From: Gordonia jacobaea
GTDB taxonomy: Bacteria; Actinomycetota; Actinomycetes; Mycobacteriales; Mycobacteriaceae
Direction of reading: 5' to 3'
DNA length: 64,000 bases
Assembly (NCBI RefSeq): GCF_001186365.1
Contig: NZ_LDTZ01000025.1
Location: 41,521-105,520 of the forward strand
Shown here: one piece after another, positions 1-7,987 of the stretch
Layout: each line of letters opens with the position of its first letter
Position numbering within the stretch: position 1 is the stretch's first letter
Notes under the pieces: model-generated
The model's database searches: none
The model's input: the letters and a program-made list of their open reading frames with translations, nothing else
What the model was told of the DNA's origin: nothing
Program-made: the position numbers and the translations under genes

Positions 1-1
1 C

Positions 2-418
2 GGTTCCGCACCGGCCCGAAAGGTGTACGAGGACGACTCCGTGGTGGGTTTCCTCGACATCAGACCGATGTCGCGCGGACACACCCTGCTCGTTCCCCGC
101 ATCCATTCGAGCGGACTGGGAGATCTGGTTCCCGACGACGGCGCCGCCCTGATGCGAGCGGGCCAGGTCGTCGCGGCAGCACTCCGGACGGCGCCACTGA
201 CACGCGACGACGAGCCCGCCGACGGGGTGAACCTCGTCGTCAACGACGGAAAGGCAGCGTTCCAGACCGTCTTTCACACCCACCTCCATGTGATCCCGCG
301 ACACCGCGGAGACAAGCTCCGCATGGCGAGGTCGCTGCTCGTACGCCGCGACAAGAATCCCGACGCCACCGCGGCCACCGTGCGTGCGGCGGTCCTCGAA
401 CAGATCGGACCCGCATGA
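2..418 (+). CDS. HIT-family nucleotide hydrolase/transferase (5' end outside window)
   Basis: This is a histidine-triad protein, a family that hydrolyses or transfers nucleoside monophosphates from phosphoramidate, ester or dinucleotide substrates. The signature HTHLHVI lies near the C-terminus (nt 276-297), after the usual HIT core beginning VYEDDSVVGFLDI. The reading frame is open to the window edge, and HIT proteins normally have about ten more residues containing a start before this point, so the gene is cut by the window. The GTG at 23 is probably internal. Its TGA overlaps the ATG of the sirtuin gene by 4 bases, which implies translational coupling. The family is clear; the substrate is not. 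Confidence 0.88.
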   Translation, partial: GSAPARKVYEDDSVVGFLDIRPMSRGHTLLVPRIHSSGLGDLVPDDGAALMRAGQVVAAALRTAPLTRDDEPADGVNLVVNDGKAAFQTVFHTHLHVIPRHRGDKLRMARSLLVRRDKNPDATAATVRAAVLEQIGPA

Positions 419-1239
419 CCTCCGACGACGCTCTCACCACACCTGGCGCGCAGATCCCCCAGGCCGCGATCGACATCCTCGCCGGGGCCGAGTGGATCAC
501 CGTGTTCACCGGTGCCGGGATGTCGGCGGAGAGCGGCGTACCCACCTTCCGCGACGCGCAGACGGGACTGTGGGAGAACTTCGACGCCGAGCAACTGGCA
601 ACCCCGCAGGCGTGGGACGCCGATCCAGCACTCGTCTGGGGCTGGTACCAGTGGCGCGCACACCTCGTCAGCCGAGCTGCCCCGAACGCCGGACACCTCG
701 CATTGAGCGCACTGGCAGAACGTGCCGATGAGGCCGACGACGCGCCGTCGGTCATGGTGGTGACGCAGAACGTGGACGACCTGCACGAGCGCGCGGGTAA
801 CACTGTGGTCAGCCATGTACACGGCTCGCTCTTCGCACCACGCTGCTCACGCTGCGGACATCCCTACGAGGGCAGAGACGCCAATCCGGCGACGGCCACC
901 GACGAACATCCCATGGAACCGCCGTCGTGCCCGATATGCCTGTCGCTGGTGCGCCCCGGCGTCGTGTGGTTCGGCGAGCCGATCCCCCCGGAGCCCTGGG
1001 CGCGCGCCGAGCAGGTGTTCGACGTCGCCGACGCGGTCCTCGTGGTCGGGACCAGCGGGATCGTCTACCCCGCTGCGGCGCTCCCCGAGCGCGCACCGGC
1101 AAGGGGTATTCCGGTCATCGAACTCAACCCGCAACCGTCGGGACTGAGTTCCGTTGCCACACATAGCATTCGGACCACCGCCGCACAGGGTCTACCCGAG
1201 ATCGCCGAACGCGTTCGTGCCGCGCGGCGCAGCCGATAA
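415..1239 (+). CDS. cobB: NAD-dependent protein deacylase, sirtuin class III (CobB/SIRT5-like)
   Basis: This 274-residue sirtuin removes acyl groups from lysines using NAD, giving nicotinamide and O-acyl-ADP-ribose. Visible motifs are the NAD-binding GAGMSAESGVPTFRD (residues 33-47), QNVDDLHERAG (118-128), the catalytic His136 in HGS, and four zinc ligands Cys144, Cys147, Cys172 and Cys175. Tyr78 and Arg81 form the YxxR pair that in E. coli CobB and human SIRT5 binds acidic acyl groups. Desuccinylation or demalonylation is therefore expected as well as deacetylation. The ATG overlaps the HIT stop codon. The gene converges on the helicase gene with 6 bases between the stops. The family is certain; acyl preference is inferred from the YxxR pair. 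Confidence 0.93.
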   Translation: MTSDDALTTPGAQIPQAAIDILAGAEWITVFTGAGMSAESGVPTFRDAQTGLWENFDAEQLATPQAWDADPALVWGWYQWRAHLVSRAAPNAGHLALSALAERADEADDAPSVMVVTQNVDDLHERAGNTVVSHVHGSLFAPRCSRCGHPYEGRDANPATATDEHPMEPPSCPICLSLVRPGVVWFGEPIPPEPWARAEQVFDVADAVLVVGTSGIVYPAAALPERAPARGIPVIELNPQPSGLSSVATHSIRTTAAQGLPEIAERVRAARRSR

Positions 1240-1245
1240 CGGCTG

Positions 1246-4200
1246 CTACTCCGCTCCGGTCAAGTCGATCGGCTCCCACGCGGCGACCTCACGCGAGGCC
1301 GTCGCCGATACCGAACCCGGCTTGACGCCGCGACGATCGAGAAGCCGGATCACCGCGGCGAGCGCAGTGTCGGCGTCGAGCTCGAACTCCGATTCGCGCA
1401 CACGCGCGAATTCCCAACCGCACCGACGCAACTCACGCTCACGCTCCATGTCGGAACGCGCCTGTGCGCCGGTAGAGGTGAACTCGTCTCCGTCGCATTC
1501 CACGGCCATCCGGCCCTCCGAACCCGTGACCACGAGATCGATGACCCGATTGTTGACAAGGACTTTCGGCGTCACGTGATACCCGAGTGCCGCGAGGCGA
1601 TTGAACACCCGCTGCTCGAAGAGACTGTCGAAAGGTTCGACGCGCTCGTGGTCGGGGACGTCGGACGGCATCGGCGCGATGGTCGGTCCCTGATTTGCCT
1701 GCATGTAGCCGAGCAGTGAGTAGCGCAGGTCGTTGGGACGCAGATCGTCGAGTCCGACCGAGTGGAACAGCCACATCTGATCCATCGCGCGCGATGCGGC
1801 GACGTTGATTCGACGCTGCGATTCGGCGCGGGTGAGAGCACTCAGTGACGCGGGGTCGGAGACCACCATGGACAGGAACATCACGTGTCGTTCGTCGCCC
1901 TGGAAGTCGGGCGGGGTCCCGACCCGGATACGGCGTGCACGCCAGGTCTCCTCGTCAACAGCCTCGCGTAGGAGACGTGTGATCTCGTCGACCTGCTTGG
2001 TTCCCTGCAGAGCGATGATGCCGAAATCGAGCTCGGCGTAGGCGGGATCGGCGAGGCAATCGAGGAGCGTCGCAACGATCGCGGCGGCCTCCCCTTCGTT
2101 CACCAACGACTGTCCCTGACCGGTTGCCGCACCGTCGACACGCACCGTCCGCAGGGGATCGAGCCGATCGGCACCGAACTGTCGGACCGGGACGAGTGGC
2201 GACCCGCCGTAGAACTGTCGCGACGAGTACTCGATGATCTCCGGCATCGAACGGAAATGCTCGCGCAGCCGGATGAGGTGACCGAATCGACTGCGCAGCA
2301 ACGAGAACAGGCTCGAGCGCGGAGTCAGACCATCCCGGAGGTAGTGCGGCAGATCGGGAAGCTCGGCGTCGAGTCGTGCGAAGGCGTCGTCGAGCGAGGT
2401 CCCGGCGAGTCCGCGTGGGGCACACTGCTTGTCGTCGCCGACGACGATGACACGGGGCGCGAGCCACAGCAGGAAGGAACTGGTGATGTCGGCCTGACTC
2501 GCCTCGTCGACGATCACGACGTCGAACGAATTCGGTTCGGGCGGAAGCATGTCGGCGACCTGGCTGGTCGACATGATCCACGCGGGAACCGCCGACTGTG
2601 CCTGCTCCATCGCCTCGCGCGCAGCAGTCCGGAAGCGGTTGGCGTGCTTGCCCGATCCCTTGCCCAGATTGATCATGTGGTCGCGGTAGGACTGCAACGC
2701 CTGCACCTGGGCGACGGTGGTGCGCGCGAGACATGCCCGCCACGCGCGTGCGGCGGCGAGCTTGGTGGTCAGCTGTGCGATGTCGGCATCGGCGTCGTCG
2801 AGCGCAGAAGCCAGGCGCGCCTCGGCGTCGGGGTCGCTGCGTTCGGCGACCCAGGTCCGTGCCCGACGCCACTCCCAGGCGCCGACCACGTCACGCAGAC
2901 GTGCGTCCCACGCGGGATCGTCGGGAGTTGCGGCCAGCGCCGCGTAGAACTCCGGTGCCTTACCGCGCAACCGCAGAGCGAGCAGGTCGAGCGCGGCTTG
3001 GTCGTTCAATTCGTCACGCGCCGTCGTGAAGGCGCGTCGCGCCGACCTGATCGCCTCCGCGTCGGCGTTGGCCAGTGCGGCGACAAGCGCATCACCTTCG
3101 GGCGACGGTCCCCTCTCGACTTCCGTCGACAACCGATAGGCGTGGTCGGCCAGTTCCTGCTCGGCGAGGTTCGCGTCGTTGGCGGCAGCGATGAACGCAC
3201 CCTGGTGGGCAACCTCCGACACCTCCGCGACGCTGCGCGGGCGAGGACCGCCGGGGCTGATGTACTCGAGCTCGCGAATCAGCTGGTCGCGTGCAGACAG
3301 CAGATCCGATACCCAGGCGAGTTGCGTGTCGAGGCGCACGAGTTGGCTGAGCTGCTTTGATCGCGAACCGGCGGTGTCGACGGGGACGTGCAGATCGGCG
3401 AGCACGCGATGTACCTGACTCACGGCGTCGAGGACCGCGAGGTGATCAGCGACGAGCTCCAAGCTGTCGGCATCGGTGGCCGGACGACCGTCGACACTGG
3501 CTATGACGCCCGAATCCTCCACTGCCCGTTGCTGTTCCGACCGCAGCAGGCGGCCACGCCAGCGTCCACCCTCACGTAGATAGGTGGCAGCGGCCGCGAA
3601 CCGTTCGCCGTCACCGGGCCTCGCATTCTCGACAACGACGACGTGCGCGCCGATCGCCCGGTCACGCTGCGCGGCGTCGGCGATGACCGACGAGAGAGCC
3701 GTGACGCGCGACCACAGGTGCGCTTCCTGCCCGGCGAGGAGCCTGTCGGCCATGTCGACGATCAGCGGCGGGAACGTCGCGACCTCTCCGGAGGCCACCG
3801 CGAGGTGATCGCAGATCCCCTTGATACGCAGCAACCGTTCGCTTGCCACGTCCGACAGGATCGACATCAACGATCCGCTGCCGACCATCGGCTCCGCGGG
3901 CCGCTGTCCGATCCGTTCGCAGATCGCGTCCATCGTCATCGTGTCGGGCAGGTAGTCGTCGAGGTCTGGCAGGCGCTGCGCGAGACGCCCGGAGTCGGCG
4001 CCGACACGACGAAGCAGTTCGAGTAGGCGGGTGAATTCGCCGCTGTCCAGTGGCGGCAACGCCCCTTCGAGTGGCCCGGGAAGCCAGTCGAACCGTTCGG
4101 CGTCGGCGTTGCATGCGCGAACGATCGACGCCGCGGTGCCGCGATAGTCGCCCGCAACCCACTCGTGCACCTCGGTCTCCGACGAACGCAGATCCCACAG

Positions 4201-5403
4201 ACCGCGCAGTGCCCGCTCGCGCCGGTCGATCGCCTGCGCGCGGCGGTAGGCGAGGTCGTCGATCTCGGCGTCGGCGACACCGGTGGAGAAACTCGACTTG
4301 CGGTCGGCGATCGCCTCGACGCCCGAGACCACGGCGTCGTAGCTGTCGGTGCTGACGTCGGCGAGCGAGACGGTCAACTCGCGCAGCTCCGGCGGAAGGA
4401 TGTCGCGCAGCACCTGCAGCGCGTTGACCTTCTCGCTGGTCACCAGAACGCGCTGGCCCTTCGCGAGAAGTGCCGAGAGGACGTTCGCGATGGTCTGGGT
4501 CTTGCCGGTACCGGGTGGCCCCTCGACGACAACCCCACTGTCGACTCCGAGTTGAGCCAGCACGTCACGTTGTTCGACATTGGACGCGAGCGGGAACATC
4601 GCGTCGGCGACGAGTTCGGTGGCGGGTGTCGCTCCCTGCCCGCTGAGCGCCGCCAGCCGATCCGCTGCCTCGATGGGCGCGACCAATTGCGACAGACCGA
4701 TCGGCACCTCGGTGCCCGGCTCGCGCAGCGCCGCCAGCATCGCGTCGTAAAAGCGCAACGCCGACCCCGTTCCGCGGTTGCGTAGAACGATGGCCGGCGC
4801 GAGGTCGATGGTCAACGACACGTGCTCGTCGTCGACGACCACTTTGTCGCGCCACGCGGAAATCAGTTGTCCCGCAGCAGAATTCGCGACATTGGTAAGG
4901 CCTGCTACACGGCCCCGCTGCTTGACCGCGTCCGACAGGTCTATGCCGTCGATCGAGGCGAGCAGGTGCGTGTCGTGGATCATCGGCACGCCCGCGGAAC
5001 CGAGCGAGATCCGGATGGTCCCGGAATCGGCGTCGCGTTCTGCGACGACGTCCTGCGTCAGCAGGTGTTCACGAACAAGCGGCTCACCGTCGTTCTCCTG
5101 GTCGACGACGGTGACAAGCCCGTTGGCGAGGACGATCTCGAGCGATTCGGGATCGGCGATGAGGTCGTCGAGAATCGTCGACAGTTGTGGATACGCTTCG
5201 TCGTCCGGAGATACTTCGACGACGGTCTGTCCCGGCGCGGCTCCGGTGCGGACGGGCACGGGCGTCGATCTGCCGACCCACACGACAGCGGGGTGGGAAT
5301 CGACTGTGCTGACCGAGACCGATCGTGACCGAACCAGGCCACGGAGAAAGCCGATCAGCCTCGACACCTGATCCCGACGCTCATCAGGAGTGTCGTTGAT
5401 CAT
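1246..5403 (-). CDS. Large SF1 (UPF1-like) helicase with C-terminal restriction-endonuclease-fold domain
   Basis: This 1385-residue protein joins a superfamily 1 DNA/RNA helicase to a nuclease-like tail. Walker A GPPGTGKT is at residues 295-302. A Walker B-type DEAS box (VIVDEASQAD) lies near residue 965, followed by late motifs including VGTPPDFQGDERHVMF and TRAESQRRINVAASRA. About 650 residues, largely helical in appearance, separate motif I from motif II. The last 130 residues (LGYHVTPKVLVNNRVIDLVV, then VECDGDEF) resemble the DUF559/MTES_1575-type PD-(D/E)XK fold. The start ATG follows a GGGAAGG-like site. It lies 95 bases behind the rhodanese-like gene on the same strand and may be co-transcribed. 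Roles in repair or phage defence are both plausible; no classical defence genes flank it. Confidence 0.85.
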   Translation of the reverse strand: MINDTPDERRDQVSRLIGFLRGLVRSRSVSVSTVDSHPAVVWVGRSTPVPVRTGAAPGQTVVEVSPDDEAYPQLSTILDDLIADPESLEIVLANGLVTVVDQENDGEPLVREHLLTQDVVAERDADSGTIRISLGSAGVPMIHDTHLLASIDGIDLSDAVKQRGRVAGLTNVANSAAGQLISAWRDKVVVDDEHVSLTIDLAPAIVLRNRGTGSALRFYDAMLAALREPGTEVPIGLSQLVAPIEAADRLAALSGQGATPATELVADAMFPLASNVEQRDVLAQLGVDSGVVVEGPPGTGKTQTIANVLSALLAKGQRVLVTSEKVNALQVLRDILPPELRELTVSLADVSTDSYDAVVSGVEAIADRKSSFSTGVADAEIDDLAYRRAQAIDRRERALRGLWDLRSSETEVHEWVAGDYRGTAASIVRACNADAERFDWLPGPLEGALPPLDSGEFTRLLELLRRVGADSGRLAQRLPDLDDYLPDTMTMDAICERIGQRPAEPMVGSGSLMSILSDVASERLLRIKGICDHLAVASGEVATFPPLIVDMADRLLAGQEAHLWSRVTALSSVIADAAQRDRAIGAHVVVVENARPGDGERFAAAATYLREGGRWRGRLLRSEQQRAVEDSGVIASVDGRPATDADSLELVADHLAVLDAVSQVHRVLADLHVPVDTAGSRSKQLSQLVRLDTQLAWVSDLLSARDQLIRELEYISPGGPRPRSVAEVSEVAHQGAFIAAANDANLAEQELADHAYRLSTEVERGPSPEGDALVAALANADAEAIRSARRAFTTARDELNDQAALDLLALRLRGKAPEFYAALAATPDDPAWDARLRDVVGAWEWRRARTWVAERSDPDAEARLASALDDADADIAQLTTKLAAARAWRACLARTTVAQVQALQSYRDHMINLGKGSGKHANRFRTAAREAMEQAQSAVPAWIMSTSQVADMLPPEPNSFDVVIVDEASQADITSSFLLWLAPRVIVVGDDKQCAPRGLAGTSLDDAFARLDAELPDLPHYLRDGLTPRSSLFSLLRSRFGHLIRLREHFRSMPEIIEYSSRQFYGGSPLVPVRQFGADRLDPLRTVRVDGAATGQGQSLVNEGEAAAIVATLLDCLADPAYAELDFGIIALQGTKQVDEITRLLREAVDEETWRARRIRVGTPPDFQGDERHVMFLSMVVSDPASLSALTRAESQRRINVAASRAMDQMWLFHSVGLDDLRPNDLRYSLLGYMQANQGPTIAPMPSDVPDHERVEPFDSLFEQRVFNRLAALGYHVTPKVLVNNRVIDLVVTGSEGRMAVECDGDEFTSTGAQARSDMERERELRRCGWEFARVRESEFELDADTALAAVIRLLDRRGVKPGSVSATASREVAAWEPIDLTGAE

Positions 5404-5498
5404 GCGCTTGCTGCCTTCCCGCCGCGATACCAGAGTTCATCAACGCTACCAAGGCCGCGGAGGGCCAGTCGTGTCGACGAGCACTGTGGCGGTGCAGC

Positions 5499-5831
5499 TC
5501 AGCGGCCCGAGGTGCCTCGAATGGCAGGGAAACCGCCATCGACGTAGTGCACGTTGGTGTATCCGAGGTCGGCGATCTGCTCTGCGATGCGCGGTGCCTG
5601 CGAACGCACCGACACGACGGCGATCTCGGTGTCGCGGTTGCTGACCAGCGGGAACGAACCGGTCGGCGTGGGCGCGAGTCGGGTTGTGACCTCATTCGGG
5701 TCGACGACGACTGCGCCGGGGACACTGCCTTGATGACGGACGACCTGCGGACGGGCGTCGACAACGACTGCGTCGCCGTGCTCGACGTGATCGATGGCTT
5801 CTGCTGCGGTAATCGCACTCACCACTGACAC
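5499..5831 (-). CDS. Rhodanese-fold protein lacking the catalytic cysteine
   Basis: This is a 110-residue single-domain rhodanese homologue. The fold is recognisable from VVVDARPQVVRHQGSVPGAV (residues 22-41) and the late YVDGGFPAIRG segment. In active sulfurtransferases the loop reads roughly CRSGxRS. Here the aligned stretch is VRSQAPR, so Val75 occupies the cysteine position. The protein is therefore unlikely to transfer sulfur and may act as a binding or sensing module. A GTG start at 5831 has AGGAG about 10 bases upstream. It lies between deaD and the SF1 helicase on the same strand. Confidence 0.82.
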   Translation of the reverse strand: MSVVSAITAAEAIDHVEHGDAVVVDARPQVVRHQGSVPGAVVVDPNEVTTRLAPTPTGSFPLVSNRDTEIAVVSVRSQAPRIAEQIADLGYTNVHYVDGGFPAIRGTSGR

Positions 5832-5999
5832 TGGTGACTCACTCCTGAACTCGAACTTCTACTTGCCTGTCGGGAGTCGGTGTACCGCTCTCCCCCCAAA
5901 AGGTTACGGAAAGATATCGATCTGTCCACCTTCGCACCAACAGCCTGGTCACAGGATCAAAGCTGTCGCGAGGACGGGCGAACCAGCTACCCGATTCCG

Positions 6000-7757
6000 T
6001 CAGCCCCGACCACGACCGGCGACGCGCGGATTGCCGCGCTTGCCCCAACTGTCACCGCGTTTACCGTGACGGTCGCGGTTGAAGCTGCCACCGCCCTGAC
6101 CATTACGTTTGCCGCCACGTGTGCGAGGCGGGCCCTGGTCGCGTCGGATGTCGATCGGGTTCTTGCCGATCCGCGTGTGCCGCAGGCGCTCCAATGTCTC
6201 CCTGTCGAGATCTTCAGGAAGCTCGACGATCGAGAAGTCGTCGCGGATGCTGATGTTGCCGAAATCACCCCGGGTCAGTCCGCCCTCGTTGGCGATCGCG
6301 CCCACAATCGCGCCCGGAGACACCTTGTGTTTGCGTCCGACAGCGATCCGATAGGCGGCGAAGTTGCCGCCACCCGACCGCGGCGCACGTTCCCGACGCT
6401 CGGGACGCTCGCCCTTCGGCGGGTCGGGCGCCATCAGGAATCCACCGTCGCGGGTCTCGAGCGCCAGCGCCGCCGCGATGTCGGCCATCGCCACGTCGTT
6501 GTCGCGGGCGTAGTTCTCGATCAGCTGTCGGAACATGTCGAGATTCTCCGACGCCAGATTCTCGGTGATGGAATCGGCGAAACGCGCGACGCGCTGAGCG
6601 TTGACGTCGTCGACAGATGGCAGATCGATCTCGGTCAGCGGCTGACGTGTTGCACGCTCGATTGCGCGCAGCAGATGGCGCTCCCGCGGCGAGACGAACA
6701 ACAGAGCGTTACCCGACCGTCCGGCACGCCCGGTGCGTCCGATGCGGTGCACGTACGACTCGGTGTCGTGCGGGATGTCGTAGTTGACCACATGCGAGAT
6801 CCGGTCGACGTCGAGTCCGCGGGCAGCCACGTCGGTGGCGACGAGAATGTCGATGCCACCGGCTTTGAGCTGATTGATCGTCCGCTCGCGCTGGGCCTGC
6901 ACCATGTCGCCGTTGATCGCGACCGCGGAGAACCCCCGCGAGCGAAGCTTCTCGGCCAGCTCTTCGGTTGCCGACTTCGTGCGGACGAAGACGATCATCG
7001 CGTCGAACGTCTCGACCTCGAGGAAGCGCGTCAGGGCGTCGAGTTTGCGCTGGTGAGAAACCTGCAGGTAGCGCTGAGTGATGTTCTGAGCGGTCGCGGT
7101 CTTGGCCTTGACCGTGATCTCCTGCGCATCGTGCAGGTACCGCTGCGCGAGGCGTCTGATCGCGCTCGGCATTGTCGCCGAGAACAACGCCACCTGCTTG
7201 TCGTCGGGAGTCTCGGCGAGAATGCGTTCGACGTCCTCGGCGAACCCCATCGTCAGCATCTCGTCGGCTTCGTCGAGCACGAGGAAGTCGAGTTGGGAGA
7301 TGTCGAGCGTGCCCTTGTCGAGGTGGTCGATGACGCGTCCCGGTGTACCCACGATCACCTGCGCGCCGCGTTTGAGACCGGCGAGCTGGACGCCGTAGCT
7401 CTGTCCGCCGTAGATCGGCAGGACGCGCACGTCGGGCATGTGTGCCGAGTACTTGCCGAACGCTTCGGCCACCTGGAGTGCGAGCTCACGGGTCGGCGCG
7501 AGGATCAGCGCCTGCGGGCGTCGAACCTGCGGGTCGATCCGCGAGAGGATCGGAATCGCGAACGCGGCGGTCTTGCCGGTACCGGTCTGGGCGAGCCCGA
7601 CGACGTCGCGGCCCTCCATGAGCGGTGGAATCGTGGCCGCCTGGATGGGCGACGGGGTCTCGTAACCGACATCGGCGATGGCGTTGCGTACGCGCTCGTC
7701 GATGTCGAGGTCGTCGAATGTGATCGACGGTGTATCTGCGGTCGGGCTGTCGGTCAT
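6000..7757 (-). CDS. deaD: DEAD-box ATP-dependent RNA helicase
   Basis: This 585-residue RNA helicase of the DeaD/CsdA type unwinds structured RNA during ribosome assembly and mRNA turnover, especially in the cold. The motifs occur in order: AQTGTGKT (56-63), PTRELA (88-93), GTPGR (137-141), DEAD (162-165), SAT (193-195), then ARGLDV and HRIGRTGRAGR in the second RecA domain. A DbpA-type RNA-binding domain follows, beginning near FAAYRIAVGRKHKVSP. The tail is rich in Arg and Gly, as expected for nonspecific RNA contact. It is the first gene of a leftward run with the rhodanese-like and SF1 helicase genes. Confidence 0.96.
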   Translation of the reverse strand: MTDSPTADTPSITFDDLDIDERVRNAIADVGYETPSPIQAATIPPLMEGRDVVGLAQTGTGKTAAFAIPILSRIDPQVRRPQALILAPTRELALQVAEAFGKYSAHMPDVRVLPIYGGQSYGVQLAGLKRGAQVIVGTPGRVIDHLDKGTLDISQLDFLVLDEADEMLTMGFAEDVERILAETPDDKQVALFSATMPSAIRRLAQRYLHDAQEITVKAKTATAQNITQRYLQVSHQRKLDALTRFLEVETFDAMIVFVRTKSATEELAEKLRSRGFSAVAINGDMVQAQRERTINQLKAGGIDILVATDVAARGLDVDRISHVVNYDIPHDTESYVHRIGRTGRAGRSGNALLFVSPRERHLLRAIERATRQPLTEIDLPSVDDVNAQRVARFADSITENLASENLDMFRQLIENYARDNDVAMADIAAALALETRDGGFLMAPDPPKGERPERRERAPRSGGGNFAAYRIAVGRKHKVSPGAIVGAIANEGGLTRGDFGNISIRDDFSIVELPEDLDRETLERLRHTRIGKNPIDIRRDQGPPRTRGGKRNGQGGGSFNRDRHGKRGDSWGKRGNPRVAGRGRG

Positions 7758-7846
7758 GGTCTGCGTGTCCCGTTCATCGACTCAACTGTAATCCGCAGGC
7801 GGGCCAAAAGCGGCATTCACGTGCGGCATGGTCAAGACCGGAGTCG

Positions 7847-7864
7847 ATCACACCCCAATGTGAT
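7847..7864. promoter_or_regulatory. Inverted repeat upstream of fadD15
   Basis: ATCACA and TGTGAT form 6-base arms around CCCCAA, about 125 bases before the acyl-CoA synthetase start and in the divergent region with deaD. The half-site order is opposite to that of a CRP site. It is a possible operator for an unidentified regulator. Confidence 0.25.
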
Positions 7865-7987
7865 GGACGCCACTTTCCCTGCTACCCTCTGTGGCAACAT
7901 ATGCGAGCGGCATCCCGCCCTACCTCGACTATGTCCGTAATGTCTATGTCCGAAATGCCGGATAACACGTCCCAGGGGGCCACCTAC

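Noticed and set aside
1246..7757. Defence island around the SF1 helicase-nuclease
   Set aside because: The neighbours are deaD, a rhodanese-like gene, a sirtuin and a HIT gene. No methylase, toxin-antitoxin, reverse transcriptase or integrase is seen, so only the single protein is kept as a candidate.
7847..7864. CRP site upstream of fadD15
   Set aside because: The half-sites are in the reverse order (TCACA-N6-TGTGA instead of TGTGA-N6-TCACA). It is kept only as an unassigned inverted repeat.
5880..7940. Long open frame on the plus strand opposite deaD
   Set aside because: It is the high-GC shadow of deaD. It has no recognisable domain and is rich in Arg, Asp and Val, while the opposite strand encodes every DEAD-box motif.
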